Numbered from the stretch's first letter, positions 34,768 through 44,803 are shown. The stretch is DNA of 64,000 nt from Janthinobacterium sp051380875 (GCF_051380875.1 NZ_JBNYXW010000009.1:202737-266736), one strand, 5' to 3'. Notes: generated by a model from the letters alone, not told the origin. Numbers and translations are program-made.

Positions 34768-35550
34768 ATGAAATCAGACGAATTCCCCCTGTTAAAGCTT
34801 GAGCTGATTGGGGCGGTTGCGCGTGTCACGATCTGCCGGCCTGCCAAGCGCAATGCGCTGAGCGACGAGTTGATCAACTCCCTGCGCCGCTGTTTCGACA
34901 ACCTGCCAGCCGAAGCGCGCGCGGTGGTACTAGTCGGCGAGGGTAGTGCCTTCTGCGCTGGCCTGGATCTGTCGGAAGTTCGCGAGAATACGACGACTGA
35001 AGCGGTGCTCCATTCGCGCATGTGGCACGCAGCTTTCGAGCGCATCAGTTTCGGTGCGGTACCGGTTGTGGTGGTGATGCATGGTGCGGTGGTGGGCGGT
35101 GGCCTCGAACTGGCCAGCGCCTGCCATATAAGAGTCGCTGAGGAGTCCGCGTTCTATGCCTTGCCAGAGGGCTCGCGCGGGCTGTTCGTCGGCGGCGGTG
35201 GATCGGTACGCATTTCCCGTCTGATCGGGGTGTCGCGCATGACCGATCTGATGCTGACCGGCCGAGTGCTGACCTCGCAGGAGGGCCACGAGGCAGGAAT
35301 CAGCCATTACCTCGTACAGAACGGTCACGGGGTGGACAAGGCGATGGAGCTGGCTCAGCGGATCGCCGCCAATGCGCCGATGACGAGCTATGGCGTCATG
35401 CACGTCTTGCCGCGCATCGCGGACCAGTCAATCCAGGACGGTATGGTGACCGAATCGCTGATGGCGTCGGTTGCAGCCAGCGATCCCGAGACCCGCGGAC
35501 GGCTGGCCGCGTTCCTGGATGGCAAGAGCAACAAAGTACGCGTGGACTGA
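34768..35550 (+). CDS. crotonase-fold enoyl-CoA hydratase/isomerase
   Basis: 260 residues. Oxyanion-hole and catalytic motifs are visible: GSAFCAGLDLSE, then HGAVVGGGLELASACH, whose Glu corresponds to the first catalytic Glu of enoyl-CoA hydratase, and YALPEGSRGLFVGGG with the second Glu. It probably hydrates an enoyl-CoA in this cluster; it lacks similarity in length and motif to hydroxycinnamoyl-CoA hydratase-lyase, so a lyase function is not assumed. It opens the plus-strand operon. Confidence 0.87.
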   Translation: MKSDEFPLLKLELIGAVARVTICRPAKRNALSDELINSLRRCFDNLPAEARAVVLVGEGSAFCAGLDLSEVRENTTTEAVLHSRMWHAAFERISFGAVPVVVVMHGAVVGGGLELASACHIRVAEESAFYALPEGSRGLFVGGGGSVRISRLIGVSRMTDLMLTGRVLTSQEGHEAGISHYLVQNGHGVDKAMELAQRIAANAPMTSYGVMHVLPRIADQSIQDGMVTESLMASVAASDPETRGRLAAFLDGKSNKVRVD

Positions 35551-35588
35551 GACAGCGGCGATTCTGATTAAACAACGGAGACAATAAT

Positions 35589-37448
35589 ATGCCAACCAGC
35601 GTGCGCTATCGGAAAGTGCGGTTCGGGGACGACGCGGTCCGCACCCGCGAAAAAGATGGGATCACCTACGTCACCGCGGCCGCGTCGCTGGAAGGCTACG
35701 CGCTACGCAGCAGCGATCGTTTGCGCTTTTGGGCAGAAAGTGCGCCCCAACGCAGCTTCATTGCGAAACGCGACGACTCAGACCAATGGTGTCATATCAG
35801 CTACGCGCAGGCGCTCGCAAGCGCCCGTTCGATCGGACAGGCGCTGCTCAATCGCGGTCTATCTGTCGAGCGCCCACTTGTGATCCTTTCGGGGAACGAC
35901 CTCGAGCACGCGATGCTGGCCTTGGCGTGCCAGTATGTCGGCGTACCGTATGCGCCTGTTTCACCAGCCTACTCCCTGGTTTCCGAGGACTTCGAGAAGC
36001 TACGCCACATCGTTGGCCTGCTCAATCCTGGAATGGTGTTTGCGTCCAACGAGGCAGACTATGCGAAGGCGGTGAGCGCGGTATGCGGTGCCGATGTCGA
36101 GTTCGTGGTCAAGGACAGGGACCACGCCGGACGCGAAACTACATTGTTCTCCGAGCTGGCCGCCACCCACGCCGGCGAAGAAGTCGACACGGCGATGTTG
36201 GCAACCGGGCCTGATACGATCGCAAAATTCCTGTTCACCTCCGGGTCAACAAAACTGCCAAAGGCAGTTGTCAATACGCAGCGCATGTTATGCAGCAATA
36301 TGCAAATGCTGCTGCAGTGCTGGCCATTCTTGGGGGAGGAACCGCCGGTTCTGTTGGACTGGCTGCCGTGGAACCATACCTTCGGCGGCAACAAGGCCTT
36401 CAACTTGGTGTTGTTCAACGGCGGCACCCTGTATATCGATGATGGAAAACCGACGCCGCAATTGATCGGTACCACGCTGGCCAACTTGCGCGAAATCGCG
36501 CCGACCATCTACTTTAACGTTCCCAAGGGATGGGAAGATCTGGCCAGTGCCCTCGAATCCGACAGCGCCTTGCGTGAGAATTTCTATAGCCGCCTGAAGA
36601 TGCAATTTTACGCTGGCGCCTCGCTGGCCCAGCCGGTGTGCGATCAACTGCACGCGAGCGCCGTAGCGTGCTGTGGCGAGCGGATTGCGATGACCACGGG
36701 GCTCGGAATGACGGAGACTGCACCGTGCGCGCTATTTTTGCTGCGCGACGAGGTGCGCACCGGTGAGCTCGGCATTCCTGGCCCCGGCATGGAACTTAAA
36801 TTGGTTCCCTGCGCAGACAAGCTGGAATTGCGTTACCGTGGACCGAACGTTACGCCGGGCTACTGGCGTGCGCCTGCGGAGACTGCGGCAATGTTTGACG
36901 AGGAAGGCTTTTTCTGTTCGGGCGATGCCGTGAAATGGCTCGACCCGGCGCGTCCGAATCTGGGATTTATCTTCGACGGCCGCGTCGCGGAAGACTTCAA
37001 GCTCAATAGCGGCACTTGGGTCAGTGTCGGTCCCATGCGCGCGCGCGTCGCCCATGAGGGTGCACCCTACGTCCGCGATGCCGTGGTCACCGGCCATGAC
37101 CGCGCCGAAGTAGGACTATTGATCGTTCCTAACCTTTATCTGTGCAGCCAACTTGCCGGACTGCCACCGGATGCAAATGCCTCCGAGATTTGTGGAGCAC
37201 GACCGGTGCGCGGGTTTTTCCAGGAGCTTATCGACCGCCTGCACGCCCAGGGAACCGGCAGCGCGACCCGTGTCGGCCGCGCCGTGCTGATGGTCGAACC
37301 GCCTTCGATCGACCGCGGTGAAATTACCGACAAGGGCTCGATCAATCAGCGTGCCTTGCTCACCCATCGCGCCGCACTGGTGACGGCACTCTACTCAGGC
37401 GGCGATCCCGCCATCCTCCGACCCTCTCACAAGCAGGTGCATTCATGA
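35589..37448 (+). CDS. feruloyl-CoA synthase-like AMP-dependent acyl-CoA ligase
   Basis: 619 residues, GGAG before the ATG, length close to Fcs (about 620-630). Adenylation motifs: FLFTSGSTKLPKAV (A3), TGLGMTETAP (A5), RGPNVTPGYWRAPAETAAMFDEEGF region with GDAVKW (A7), and EDFKLNSGTWVSVG, which is typical for feruloyl-CoA synthases. A C-terminal Lys lies in ITDKGSINQR. It would activate an aromatic or similar carboxylate with ATP and CoA. It lacks adjacent vanillin dehydrogenase or lyase genes, so the acid need not be ferulate. Confidence 0.85.
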   Translation: MPTSVRYRKVRFGDDAVRTREKDGITYVTAAASLEGYALRSSDRLRFWAESAPQRSFIAKRDDSDQWCHISYAQALASARSIGQALLNRGLSVERPLVILSGNDLEHAMLALACQYVGVPYAPVSPAYSLVSEDFEKLRHIVGLLNPGMVFASNEADYAKAVSAVCGADVEFVVKDRDHAGRETTLFSELAATHAGEEVDTAMLATGPDTIAKFLFTSGSTKLPKAVVNTQRMLCSNMQMLLQCWPFLGEEPPVLLDWLPWNHTFGGNKAFNLVLFNGGTLYIDDGKPTPQLIGTTLANLREIAPTIYFNVPKGWEDLASALESDSALRENFYSRLKMQFYAGASLAQPVCDQLHASAVACCGERIAMTTGLGMTETAPCALFLLRDEVRTGELGIPGPGMELKLVPCADKLELRYRGPNVTPGYWRAPAETAAMFDEEGFFCSGDAVKWLDPARPNLGFIFDGRVAEDFKLNSGTWVSVGPMRARVAHEGAPYVRDAVVTGHDRAEVGLLIVPNLYLCSQLAGLPPDANASEICGARPVRGFFQELIDRLHAQGTGSATRVGRAVLMVEPPSIDRGEITDKGSINQRALLTHRAALVTALYSGGDPAILRPSHKQVHS

Positions 37449-38689
37449 CAGCAAAAGGTTTTTACGCAAGTTTCGACAACGTCTGGATTCTCGATGGCGT
37501 GCGTACGCCGATGGTGGACTACTGTGGCGCCTTCGGCGACATCTCGCCGACCGACCTGGGCATCAAAGTGGCGCGCGCAGTGCTCGTTCGAAGCGGCGTG
37601 CCGCCGGAAGATATCGGGTCGGTCATCACGGGAAACATGTCGCCTGGGGACCATTTCCAGTACTTCATCGCGCGTCACATTGGCCTGTACTCCGGCGTGC
37701 CGCAGGCAGTTCCTGCGATCAACGTGCAGCGCATTTGCGGCACTGGCTTCGAACTGTTTCGCCAGGCCGGCGACCAGATCGCGCGCGGCTATACCGATAC
37801 CGCGCTGGTAGTTGGCACAGAATCGATGACGCGCAATCCGATCGCCGCGTTCGGACACCGGACCGGGTTCAAGCTGGGCGCGCCGGTCGAGTTCAAGGAT
37901 TACATGTGGGAGGCACTGACCGATCCGGCAGCCGGCATCACGATGCCCCAAACCGCGGAAAATCTTGCCAAAAAATACGGCATCACGCGCGCCGAGGTCG
38001 ATGAATTCGCCTCGTTATCGTTCGAACGCGCCGTGCGTGCGCGCGAAGAGGGATTCCACGCCGGAGAAATCGTCGAGGTATCGAATACAACGTTCGAGCT
38101 GGCCGGATATGCGACGCGAACGATCCGACTGGCGGGCAAGGCCGCACAGGTGACAGAGGACAACCACGCGCGACTGTCGCCGGTCGAAGTGCTTGCGAAA
38201 TTGCGACCTCTCTACCCGGACGGCGTGCAAACCGGCGGCAACAGCTCGGGGTTGGTCGATGGAGCGGCGGCGGCCGTAGTGGCCAGCGGTAGCTACGCGC
38301 GCACGAACCAGCCATTGGCGCGCATCGTTGCAACCGCGACCGTCGGCGTAGCGCCGGAAATGATGGGCATCGGCCCGGCGCCGGCGATTCGCCTGCTGCT
38401 ACAGCGCAGCGGCCTGTCCTTGCACGAGATCGCGCTGTTCGAGATCAATGAGGCGCAAGGTGCGCAAATCATTGCGGTCGAACGCGAACTTGGACTGGAC
38501 CGTGCGCGCCTGAATATTCACGGCGGCGCAATTGCGCTCGGTCATCCCTTGGCGGCCACCGGGGTTCGACTGACGATTACGCTGGCGCGCGCCTTGCGCA
38601 AGCAGAACGGCCGCTACGGCATAGCGGCGGCATGCATCGGCGGCGGGCAGGGCATCGCTATCCTTCTAGAAAACCCCAACTTCAAATAA
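37445..38689 (+). CDS. thiolase (acetyl-CoA acetyltransferase family)
   Basis: 414 residues; ATG overlaps the ligase stop (ATGA), so the two are coupled. The catalytic set is present: Cys in NVQRICGTGFE, His in GGAIALGHPLAATG, Cys in ACIGGGQGI, and NEAQGAQ for the usual NEAFA. It would cleave a 3-ketoacyl-CoA, releasing acetyl-CoA, in the last step of side-chain beta-oxidation. Confidence 0.9.
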   Translation: MTAKGFYASFDNVWILDGVRTPMVDYCGAFGDISPTDLGIKVARAVLVRSGVPPEDIGSVITGNMSPGDHFQYFIARHIGLYSGVPQAVPAINVQRICGTGFELFRQAGDQIARGYTDTALVVGTESMTRNPIAAFGHRTGFKLGAPVEFKDYMWEALTDPAAGITMPQTAENLAKKYGITRAEVDEFASLSFERAVRAREEGFHAGEIVEVSNTTFELAGYATRTIRLAGKAAQVTEDNHARLSPVEVLAKLRPLYPDGVQTGGNSSGLVDGAAAAVVASGSYARTNQPLARIVATATVGVAPEMMGIGPAPAIRLLLQRSGLSLHEIALFEINEAQGAQIIAVERELGLDRARLNIHGGAIALGHPLAATGVRLTITLARALRKQNGRYGIAAACIGGGQGIAILLENPNFK

Positions 38690-38711
38690 TTTACGCACAC
38701 AGGAGAATCAC

Positions 38712-39476
38712 ATGGATATGCAAGGAACAGCCGCGCTAGTGACAGGGGGCGCTTCAGGATTGGGCGCCGCAACGGCTCGTCAGTTGGCAAGCATGGGCGC
38801 CAAGGTCGGGGTTATCGACGTCAACTACGAGGCAGCGTCGGCCTTGGCCGCTGAAATAGGCGGTATTGCGCTGGCCTGCGACATCACCGACACCACCAGC
38901 ATTTTGCAGGCGATGCATCTCGCGCGCGAGCGCCACGGTCCGGCGCGCATCCTGGTCAACTGCGCGGGCATCGGCGGCGCAAAACGGCTGGTTGGCAGAG
39001 ACGGCTCGCCGATGCCCCTGGAGGATTTCGAGCGTATCGTCAATGTCAACTTGATTGGTACCTTCAACATGATCCGGCTCGCAGCAGCCGACATGGTTGC
39101 CCAAGACGCACTGGTCGACGGCGAACGAGGCGTCATCATCATGACCGCCTCGGTGGCGGCTTACGACGGTCAGATCGGGCAAGAGGCATATGCAGCATCA
39201 AAGGGAGGCTTGACCTCGTTGACGCTGCCGCTGGCACGCGATCTGGCGCAGTTCGGCGTGCGCGTGATGACGGTGGCACCCGGACTTTTCATGACGCCGC
39301 TGATGTACAAGCTGCCGCAAGAAGTCCAGCAGTCGCTGGCCGCCTCGATTCCCTTTCCTAAGCGACTGGGAAAGGCCGAGGAATTCGCCGAGCTGGCGGC
39401 GCACATCGTTGGCAACCTGTCGCTCAATGGCGAAGTCATTCGACTGGACGGCGCGCTTCGCCTGGCGCCGCGCTAA
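38712..39476 (+). CDS. SDR, 3-hydroxyacyl-CoA dehydrogenase type II-like
   Basis: 254 residues, AGGAG upstream. Classical SDR motifs: TGGASGLGAAT for NAD binding (Asp after the second strand in VIDVN indicates NAD preference), NCAGI, Ser in MTASVAAYDG, and catalytic YAASKGG. The sequence resembles HSD17B10/type II 3-hydroxyacyl-CoA dehydrogenases, fitting oxidation of a 3-hydroxyacyl-CoA between the hydratase and thiolase steps. Confidence 0.88.
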   Translation: MDMQGTAALVTGGASGLGAATARQLASMGAKVGVIDVNYEAASALAAEIGGIALACDITDTTSILQAMHLARERHGPARILVNCAGIGGAKRLVGRDGSPMPLEDFERIVNVNLIGTFNMIRLAAADMVAQDALVDGERGVIIMTASVAAYDGQIGQEAYAASKGGLTSLTLPLARDLAQFGVRVMTVAPGLFMTPLMYKLPQEVQQSLAASIPFPKRLGKAEEFAELAAHIVGNLSLNGEVIRLDGALRLAPR

Positions 39477-39604
39477 GAGGGGCGCCGACATGCTCGCGAG
39501 GCATGCAAAATTGCGCGCGGAAGGGTAATTCAGAATGCCGCGGCAAAGAACGCGACACGCCAGATTGATTTATTTCCAAACAAATGCACTTACACGGAGT
39601 TATC

Positions 39605-41407
39605 TTGAATCCCTATACCGCCCCATTGGAAGAGATGCAGTTTGTGCTGCGTGAGCTTGCCGACATCGAACGCGTTATGGAGCTGCCGGACAGCGAAGCG
39701 CTGGCTGACGCGCAGCTGACGTCTGAAATCTTGTCTCAGGCTGCCCGCTTCGCCAAGGAGGTGTTGGCGCCACTTGATTCCGTTGGCGACAGCGAGGGTT
39801 CGCAGTGGACGCCAGACGGCGTCAGGACAGCGCCTGGCTTTGATGAAGCTTACCGCCAGTTCGTCGAAGCTGGCTGGAACAAGTTGTCCATGCCCGCTGA
39901 GTACGGTGGCGAGGGAATGCCAAAGCTCTTGTGCGTTGCGGTGCGCGAGATTTTTGCCGCATCGAATAAGTCCTTCTGCATGTGTCCCGACCTGTCCACC
40001 AATGCGGTGGAGGCGCTGATGCTGGCGGCCGACGCATCGCTCAAGGACTTGTACCTGCCCATGCTGGTCAGTGGAAAGTGGTCTGCAACGATGAATCTGA
40101 CCGAGCCCCAGGCGGGATCGGACGTTGGTGCGCTGCGAACCCGTGCAGTGCCGCAGCCGGACGGTACCTACCGTTTGTTCGGACAGAAAATCTTCATCAC
40201 TTTCGGGGAACATGATCTGACCGAGAATATTGTTCACCTTGTCCTCGCCCGGACACCAGACGCGCCGGCGGGCTCGCGAGGCATTTCGATGTTCCTGGTG
40301 CCGAAGTTCCTGCCGGAGCAAGGCGGCCTGGGCTCGCGGAATGACGTCTATTGCGCCGGCATCGAACACAAATTTGGTAGCAACGGCAGCCCGACTTGCA
40401 CCTTGGTGTTCGGCGCGGAGGGCGAGGGAGCGGTGGGCTGGCTGGTCGGACAGGAAAATAAGGGTCTGCAGACGATGTTCGTCATGATGAACGCTGCCCG
40501 CCTGAATGTCGGCCAGGAAGGAACCGCAGTTGGCGAGCGCGCGTTTCAACAGGCCTTGGCGTACGCGCGGGAGCGCGTGCAAGGAAAAGCGACCGGCGCG
40601 GGTGACGAACCGGTGCCGATTATTCGTCACCCGGATGTGCGCCGGATGCTGCTGCTGATGCGTAGTCAGGTCGAAGCGATGCGCGCGGTGGCTTATTTGA
40701 TCGCCGGTGCGCAGGACCTTGCGGAACGCCACCCTGATGCGGCAGTGCGTCGGGAGCGTCAAGCCTTTGTCGACCTGATGACGCCGATCTTCAAGGGGTG
40801 GGCCACCGAGACGGCGGTCGAGGTTGCGTCCACGTCCATCCAGGTCCACGGCGGCGCCGGCTATATCAATGAGAGCGGCGCGTCGCAACCGCTGCGCGAC
40901 GTGCGGATTTGTTCCATCTATGAGGGCACCACCGCGATCCAGGCCAACGATCTGGTCGAACGAAAGTTGGTGCGCGATCAGGGCGCGGCCCTTCACGCCT
41001 GGTTCGCCCACGTTGAGCGGACGCTTGCGGACTTGTCCGACCCGTCCAACGCCGAACTGGGTGGCATGGCGACGGGATTGCGCTCGGCGGTTGACTCGTT
41101 GCGGCAAGCATCGGACTGGATCCTCGCCCATTATCACGGCCAGCAGCTCGAAGTGTTAGCCGGCGCCGTGCCATTTTTACGGATGACAGGCATCGTGGTT
41201 GGCGGCTGGCAAATGGCACGCGCTGCGCTCGCTGCCAAGCGCGCGCTTGCCCACGGAGGCGGCAAGGAGACAGATGCATTCTTGCGCGCCAAGTTGGCCA
41301 GCGCGCTCTTCTACGCCACGCATGTGTTCCCGCAGGTAGCGGGTCTGGCGCAGACGGCCATGTACGGCGGCGCGGCAGTGCTGGCGATGGACGAAGCGCA
41401 TTTCTGA
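39605..41407 (+). CDS. acyl-CoA dehydrogenase, 600-residue class
   Basis: Start taken at TTG 39605: GGAG ends five bases before it, and the protein then begins MNPYTAPLEEMQFVL as family members do. An in-frame ATG at 39584 has no such site. FAD and substrate motifs: ATMNLTEPQAGSDVGAL, KIFITFGEHD, GGAGYINESG and the catalytic Glu in CSIYEGTTAIQ. It belongs to the long FadE-like group with an extra C-terminal domain. It oxidises an acyl-CoA to the 2-enoyl-CoA and passes electrons to ETF. Confidence 0.9.
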   Translation: MNPYTAPLEEMQFVLRELADIERVMELPDSEALADAQLTSEILSQAARFAKEVLAPLDSVGDSEGSQWTPDGVRTAPGFDEAYRQFVEAGWNKLSMPAEYGGEGMPKLLCVAVREIFAASNKSFCMCPDLSTNAVEALMLAADASLKDLYLPMLVSGKWSATMNLTEPQAGSDVGALRTRAVPQPDGTYRLFGQKIFITFGEHDLTENIVHLVLARTPDAPAGSRGISMFLVPKFLPEQGGLGSRNDVYCAGIEHKFGSNGSPTCTLVFGAEGEGAVGWLVGQENKGLQTMFVMMNAARLNVGQEGTAVGERAFQQALAYARERVQGKATGAGDEPVPIIRHPDVRRMLLLMRSQVEAMRAVAYLIAGAQDLAERHPDAAVRRERQAFVDLMTPIFKGWATETAVEVASTSIQVHGGAGYINESGASQPLRDVRICSIYEGTTAIQANDLVERKLVRDQGAALHAWFAHVERTLADLSDPSNAELGGMATGLRSAVDSLRQASDWILAHYHGQQLEVLAGAVPFLRMTGIVVGGWQMARAALAAKRALAHGGGKETDAFLRAKLASALFYATHVFPQVAGLAQTAMYGGAAVLAMDEAHF

Positions 41408-41467
41408 CGCAGCAGCCGGTCGGCGCAGGCTGCCATCTGCATTTCTGGATCACACTTAGGAGACTAC

Positions 41468-43582
41468 ATGACTGCACAATACCAAGTTCACGGCGATGTT
41501 GCCGTTATCACCATGGATAATCCGCCGATGAACGCGCTGGCCCTGTCCGTGCGCGAAGGCATCGTGCGGGCGCTGGCGGATGCCCGCACGGATCCGGAGA
41601 TCAAGGCCGTGGTCCTGACCGGCGCACATCGGGCGTTTTCCAGTGGCGCCGACATCAAGGAATTCGGGTCGGAAAAGGCTTTCGAGGCCCCCGACTTGCC
41701 CGCCGTAATCGCTATCATCGAAAAATACAGCAAGCCGGTCATCGCGGCGCTTCACAGCGTGGCGATGGGTGGGGGACTTGAGCTCGCGCTCGCTTGTCAC
41801 TACCGGATCGTTGTGCGCGACTGTAATGTTGCGTTGTCAGAGGTGAAATTTGGGTTAATTCCGGGGGCGGGGGGGACACAGCGCCTTCCGCGCCTGATAG
41901 GTGTCGAGCCGGCGCTCAACATGATCGTCAGTGGCGCGCCGATGAAAAGCGAGCAGCTGATGCAGATTCCCGACCAACATCTGTTTGACAAATTAGTGGA
42001 ATCGCAGCACTCCTTGCTCGATGAGGCAATTGTTCTGGCGCGCCACGCCGCCACGGCCCATGCCGCCGGCGCGCCGTTGCCGCAAGTGCGGAATCTGGCA
42101 TGCGCGCATCCGCAGGGCAGCGCTTATTTCCAGTTTGCGCGCAACATGCTCGAGCCAACGAGCAAACACTTCCCGGCCGCGCGAGAGTGTGTCGATGCGG
42201 TGGAGGCCGCCACCCGGATGGCGTTCGACGCAGGAATCGCGCATGAGCGCAGCGCTTTCTTCAAACTTCTTGATTCAAGCCAGTCGAAGGCGTTGCGCCA
42301 CGCGTTTGTCGCCGAGCGGGCGGCGTCGAAAGTGTCAGGCACGACCTCAGCGACGTCACAGCGCGAAATCCGCAGCGTGGCCGTGATTGGCGCCGGCACA
42401 ATGGGCGGTGGCATCAGCATGAATTTCCTCAATGCGGGAATTGCCGTGACCTTGCTGGAAACCCGGGCTGAGGCCCTGGAACGGGGCATCGCCGGTATCC
42501 GTAAGAATTACGAGACCCAGGTAAACAAAGGCAAGCTCACCGCTCAGAAATGCGAAGAGCGGATGGCACTGCTCAACTTCACGCTTGATTACGCAGGCAT
42601 CGCGCAGGCAGATCTCGTTATCGAGGCAGTTTTCGAAGACATCGGCGTGAAGGAGTCGGTGTTCAGGCAGCTGGACGCCGTCATGAAGCCGGGCGCGATA
42701 CTGGCGACGAACACGTCGACCCTCGACTTGAACCAGATCGCCGCTTTTACCGGGCGCCCAGCCGATGTGGTGGGGATGCATTTTTTCAGCCCGGCCAATA
42801 TCATGAAACTGCTCGAAATCGTGCGCGGCGCGCAAACTTCCACTGAAACGCTGGCCACCGTTATGGCATTGGGCAAGAAGATCCGAAAAACTTGCGTGGT
42901 GGCGGGCGTGTGCGACGGTTTTATCGGCAACCGGATGCTCGAGCAATACCTGCGTCAGGCCGGCTTTCTGCTCGATGAGGGTTGTACACCGTTGCAGGTG
43001 GATCGCGCGATTGAACAATTTGGCTTCGCAATGGGGCCATTCCGCATGTCTGACCTGGCGGGCAACGACATTGGCTGGTCGATCCGCAAGCGGCATGCTG
43101 TCGAGCGCCCTGGTCTCCGATTCAGCAAGACCGCGGACCTTCTGTGCGAGATGGGCCGATTGGGCCAGAAAACCGGCGCTGGCTGGTATGACTACGTGCA
43201 GGGCAACCGTGAACCGCTCGCCAGCTGCGAAGTGCTGGCGATGATCGACGCGAATCGCACCGCGCAGTGTATCGCGGCGCGCGCGATTTCGAATCAAGAG
43301 ATCGTCGAGCGGCTGGTGTATGCGCTGGTGAACGAGGCGGCCCGGATCGTCGAAGAGGGCATTGCCAGCCGGGCCGGCGATATCGATATCGTGTTCCTGA
43401 CTGGCTACGGCTTTCCGCTCTGGCGCGGCGGCCCGTTGCACTACGCAGACCAGGTGGGCTTGTATAACGTCACCGGACGCATGAAGCAATTTTCCATGAA
43501 CCCGCTGGACGACGGCGCTTTCTGGCAGCCTGCCGGGCTGCTGGAACAGCTAGTGGCCGAGGGCCGGACATTTACCGGCTAA
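41468..43582 (+). CDS. FadB/FadJ-like enoyl-CoA hydratase / 3-hydroxyacyl-CoA dehydrogenase
   Basis: 704 residues with AGGAG upstream. The N-terminal crotonase domain (about 1-190) keeps both Glu residues (GGGLELALACH, VALSEVKFGLIPGAGG). The 3-hydroxyacyl-CoA dehydrogenase part begins with AVIGAGTMGGGISMNF (about residue 302) and has the catalytic His in GMHFFSPANIMKLLE, followed by two C-terminal dehydrogenase domains. It performs two consecutive beta-oxidation steps. The family length is about 700 residues, so it is complete. Confidence 0.92.
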   Translation: MTAQYQVHGDVAVITMDNPPMNALALSVREGIVRALADARTDPEIKAVVLTGAHRAFSSGADIKEFGSEKAFEAPDLPAVIAIIEKYSKPVIAALHSVAMGGGLELALACHYRIVVRDCNVALSEVKFGLIPGAGGTQRLPRLIGVEPALNMIVSGAPMKSEQLMQIPDQHLFDKLVESQHSLLDEAIVLARHAATAHAAGAPLPQVRNLACAHPQGSAYFQFARNMLEPTSKHFPAARECVDAVEAATRMAFDAGIAHERSAFFKLLDSSQSKALRHAFVAERAASKVSGTTSATSQREIRSVAVIGAGTMGGGISMNFLNAGIAVTLLETRAEALERGIAGIRKNYETQVNKGKLTAQKCEERMALLNFTLDYAGIAQADLVIEAVFEDIGVKESVFRQLDAVMKPGAILATNTSTLDLNQIAAFTGRPADVVGMHFFSPANIMKLLEIVRGAQTSTETLATVMALGKKIRKTCVVAGVCDGFIGNRMLEQYLRQAGFLLDEGCTPLQVDRAIEQFGFAMGPFRMSDLAGNDIGWSIRKRHAVERPGLRFSKTADLLCEMGRLGQKTGAGWYDYVQGNREPLASCEVLAMIDANRTAQCIAARAISNQEIVERLVYALVNEAARIVEEGIASRAGDIDIVFLTGYGFPLWRGGPLHYADQVGLYNVTGRMKQFSMNPLDDGAFWQPAGLLEQLVAEGRTFTG

Positions 43583-43613
43583 CCTTCCAATACCAAGCAC
43601 GGAACTCATTCAC

Positions 43614-44789
43614 ATGACAAACACTGTTATCGTTTCAACCGTTCGTACTCCTCTCGCCAAGAGCTGGAAAGGCGCCTTTAACATGACCCACGGCGCAACG
43701 CTGGGAGGACATGCGGTGCGGCACGCGATTGCGCGCGCCGGTATCGATCCCGCAGAGGTCGAGGACGTCATCATGGGCTGCGCCTTTCCAGAAGGCGCCA
43801 CCGGCGCGAACATTGCGCGCCAGGTCGCACTGGCCGCCGGCTGTCCGGCGGGAGTTGCCGGCCTTACCGTCAACCGTTTTTGCTCATCCGGGCTGCAGGC
43901 AATTGCGTTAGCGGCGCAGCGCATCATCGCCGGCGAAGGCGAAATTTATGTCGCCGGCGGGGTGGAAAGCATCTCGTGCGTGCAGCGCGAGATGAACCAG
44001 CACATGCTGATCGACCCGGCCTTGCAACGCGCGGTTCCCGCGATTTATTGGAACATGGTCGAAACCGCAGAACTGGTCGCAACACGTTATGCCATCGGGC
44101 GCGACGCCATGGACGAGTACGCCGCTGCCAGCCAGCAACGCGCCCATGCGGCGCAGGAGGGCGGCCGGTTCGATGCTGAAATCGAACCGATCACGGTGAC
44201 TGCCGGCATCGTGGACAAGACCGCGGGACTGATGACGGCCCAGGTGACAATCAGCAAGGACGAAGGTATTCGTCCCGGCACCACCAAGGAAAGCATCAGC
44301 GCGATTCGTCCGGCGATCGCTGGTGGCCTTGTCACAGCAGGCAACGCCAGCCAGTTTTCGGATGGGGCCGGCGCTTGCGTGGTGATGGACGAACGCGTGG
44401 CAATGCGCAAAGGGCTGAACCCGTTGGGCCGGTTCCTGGGCTTCGCGGTAGCCGGTTGCGCGCCCGATGAAATGGGTATCGGTCCCGTGTATGCCGTTCC
44501 TAAACTGTTGCGGCGCCTGGGATTGACAGTCGCCGATATCGACCTGTGGGAGTTGAACGAGGCATTCGCGGTGCAGGTGCTGTATTGCCGGGACAAGCTG
44601 GGAATCGACCCCGGCCGCCTGAACGTGAACGGCGGTGCAATCGCCTTCGGTCACCCGTACGGCGTCAGCGGGCAGCGTCTTTCGGGCCATGCCCTGATCG
44701 AGGGAAAGCGTCGTGGCGCCAAGTTGGTGTGCGTTACCATGTGCATTGGCGGCGGTATGGGCGCGGCTGCCGTGTTCGAGGTGCTCTGA
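43614..44789 (+). CDS. acetyl-CoA C-acyltransferase (thiolase)
   Basis: 391 residues, the standard FadA/PhaA length. Nucleophilic Cys in VNRFCSSGLQ, NEAFAVQ, His in GGAIAFGHPYGVSG, and Cys in TMCIGGGMGAA are all present. It follows the FadB-like gene by 31 nt, the usual fadBA order, and ends the first plus-strand enzyme block before a strong hairpin. Confidence 0.92.
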   Translation: MTNTVIVSTVRTPLAKSWKGAFNMTHGATLGGHAVRHAIARAGIDPAEVEDVIMGCAFPEGATGANIARQVALAAGCPAGVAGLTVNRFCSSGLQAIALAAQRIIAGEGEIYVAGGVESISCVQREMNQHMLIDPALQRAVPAIYWNMVETAELVATRYAIGRDAMDEYAAASQQRAHAAQEGGRFDAEIEPITVTAGIVDKTAGLMTAQVTISKDEGIRPGTTKESISAIRPAIAGGLVTAGNASQFSDGAGACVVMDERVAMRKGLNPLGRFLGFAVAGCAPDEMGIGPVYAVPKLLRRLGLTVADIDLWELNEAFAVQVLYCRDKLGIDPGRLNVNGGAIAFGHPYGVSGQRLSGHALIEGKRRGAKLVCVTMCIGGGMGAAAVFEVL

Positions 44790-44803
44790 GGCGCGCTCTT
44801 TCG

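Noticed and set aside
39590..41137. A 515-codon antisense frame under the acyl-CoA dehydrogenase gene
   Set aside because: A shadow of a clear FAD enzyme gene on the other strand, with low-complexity Arg/His/Gln composition.
42356..43489. A 377-codon antisense frame under the FadB-like gene
   Set aside because: It mirrors a gene with intact catalytic motifs; no ribosome-binding site or recognisable domain.
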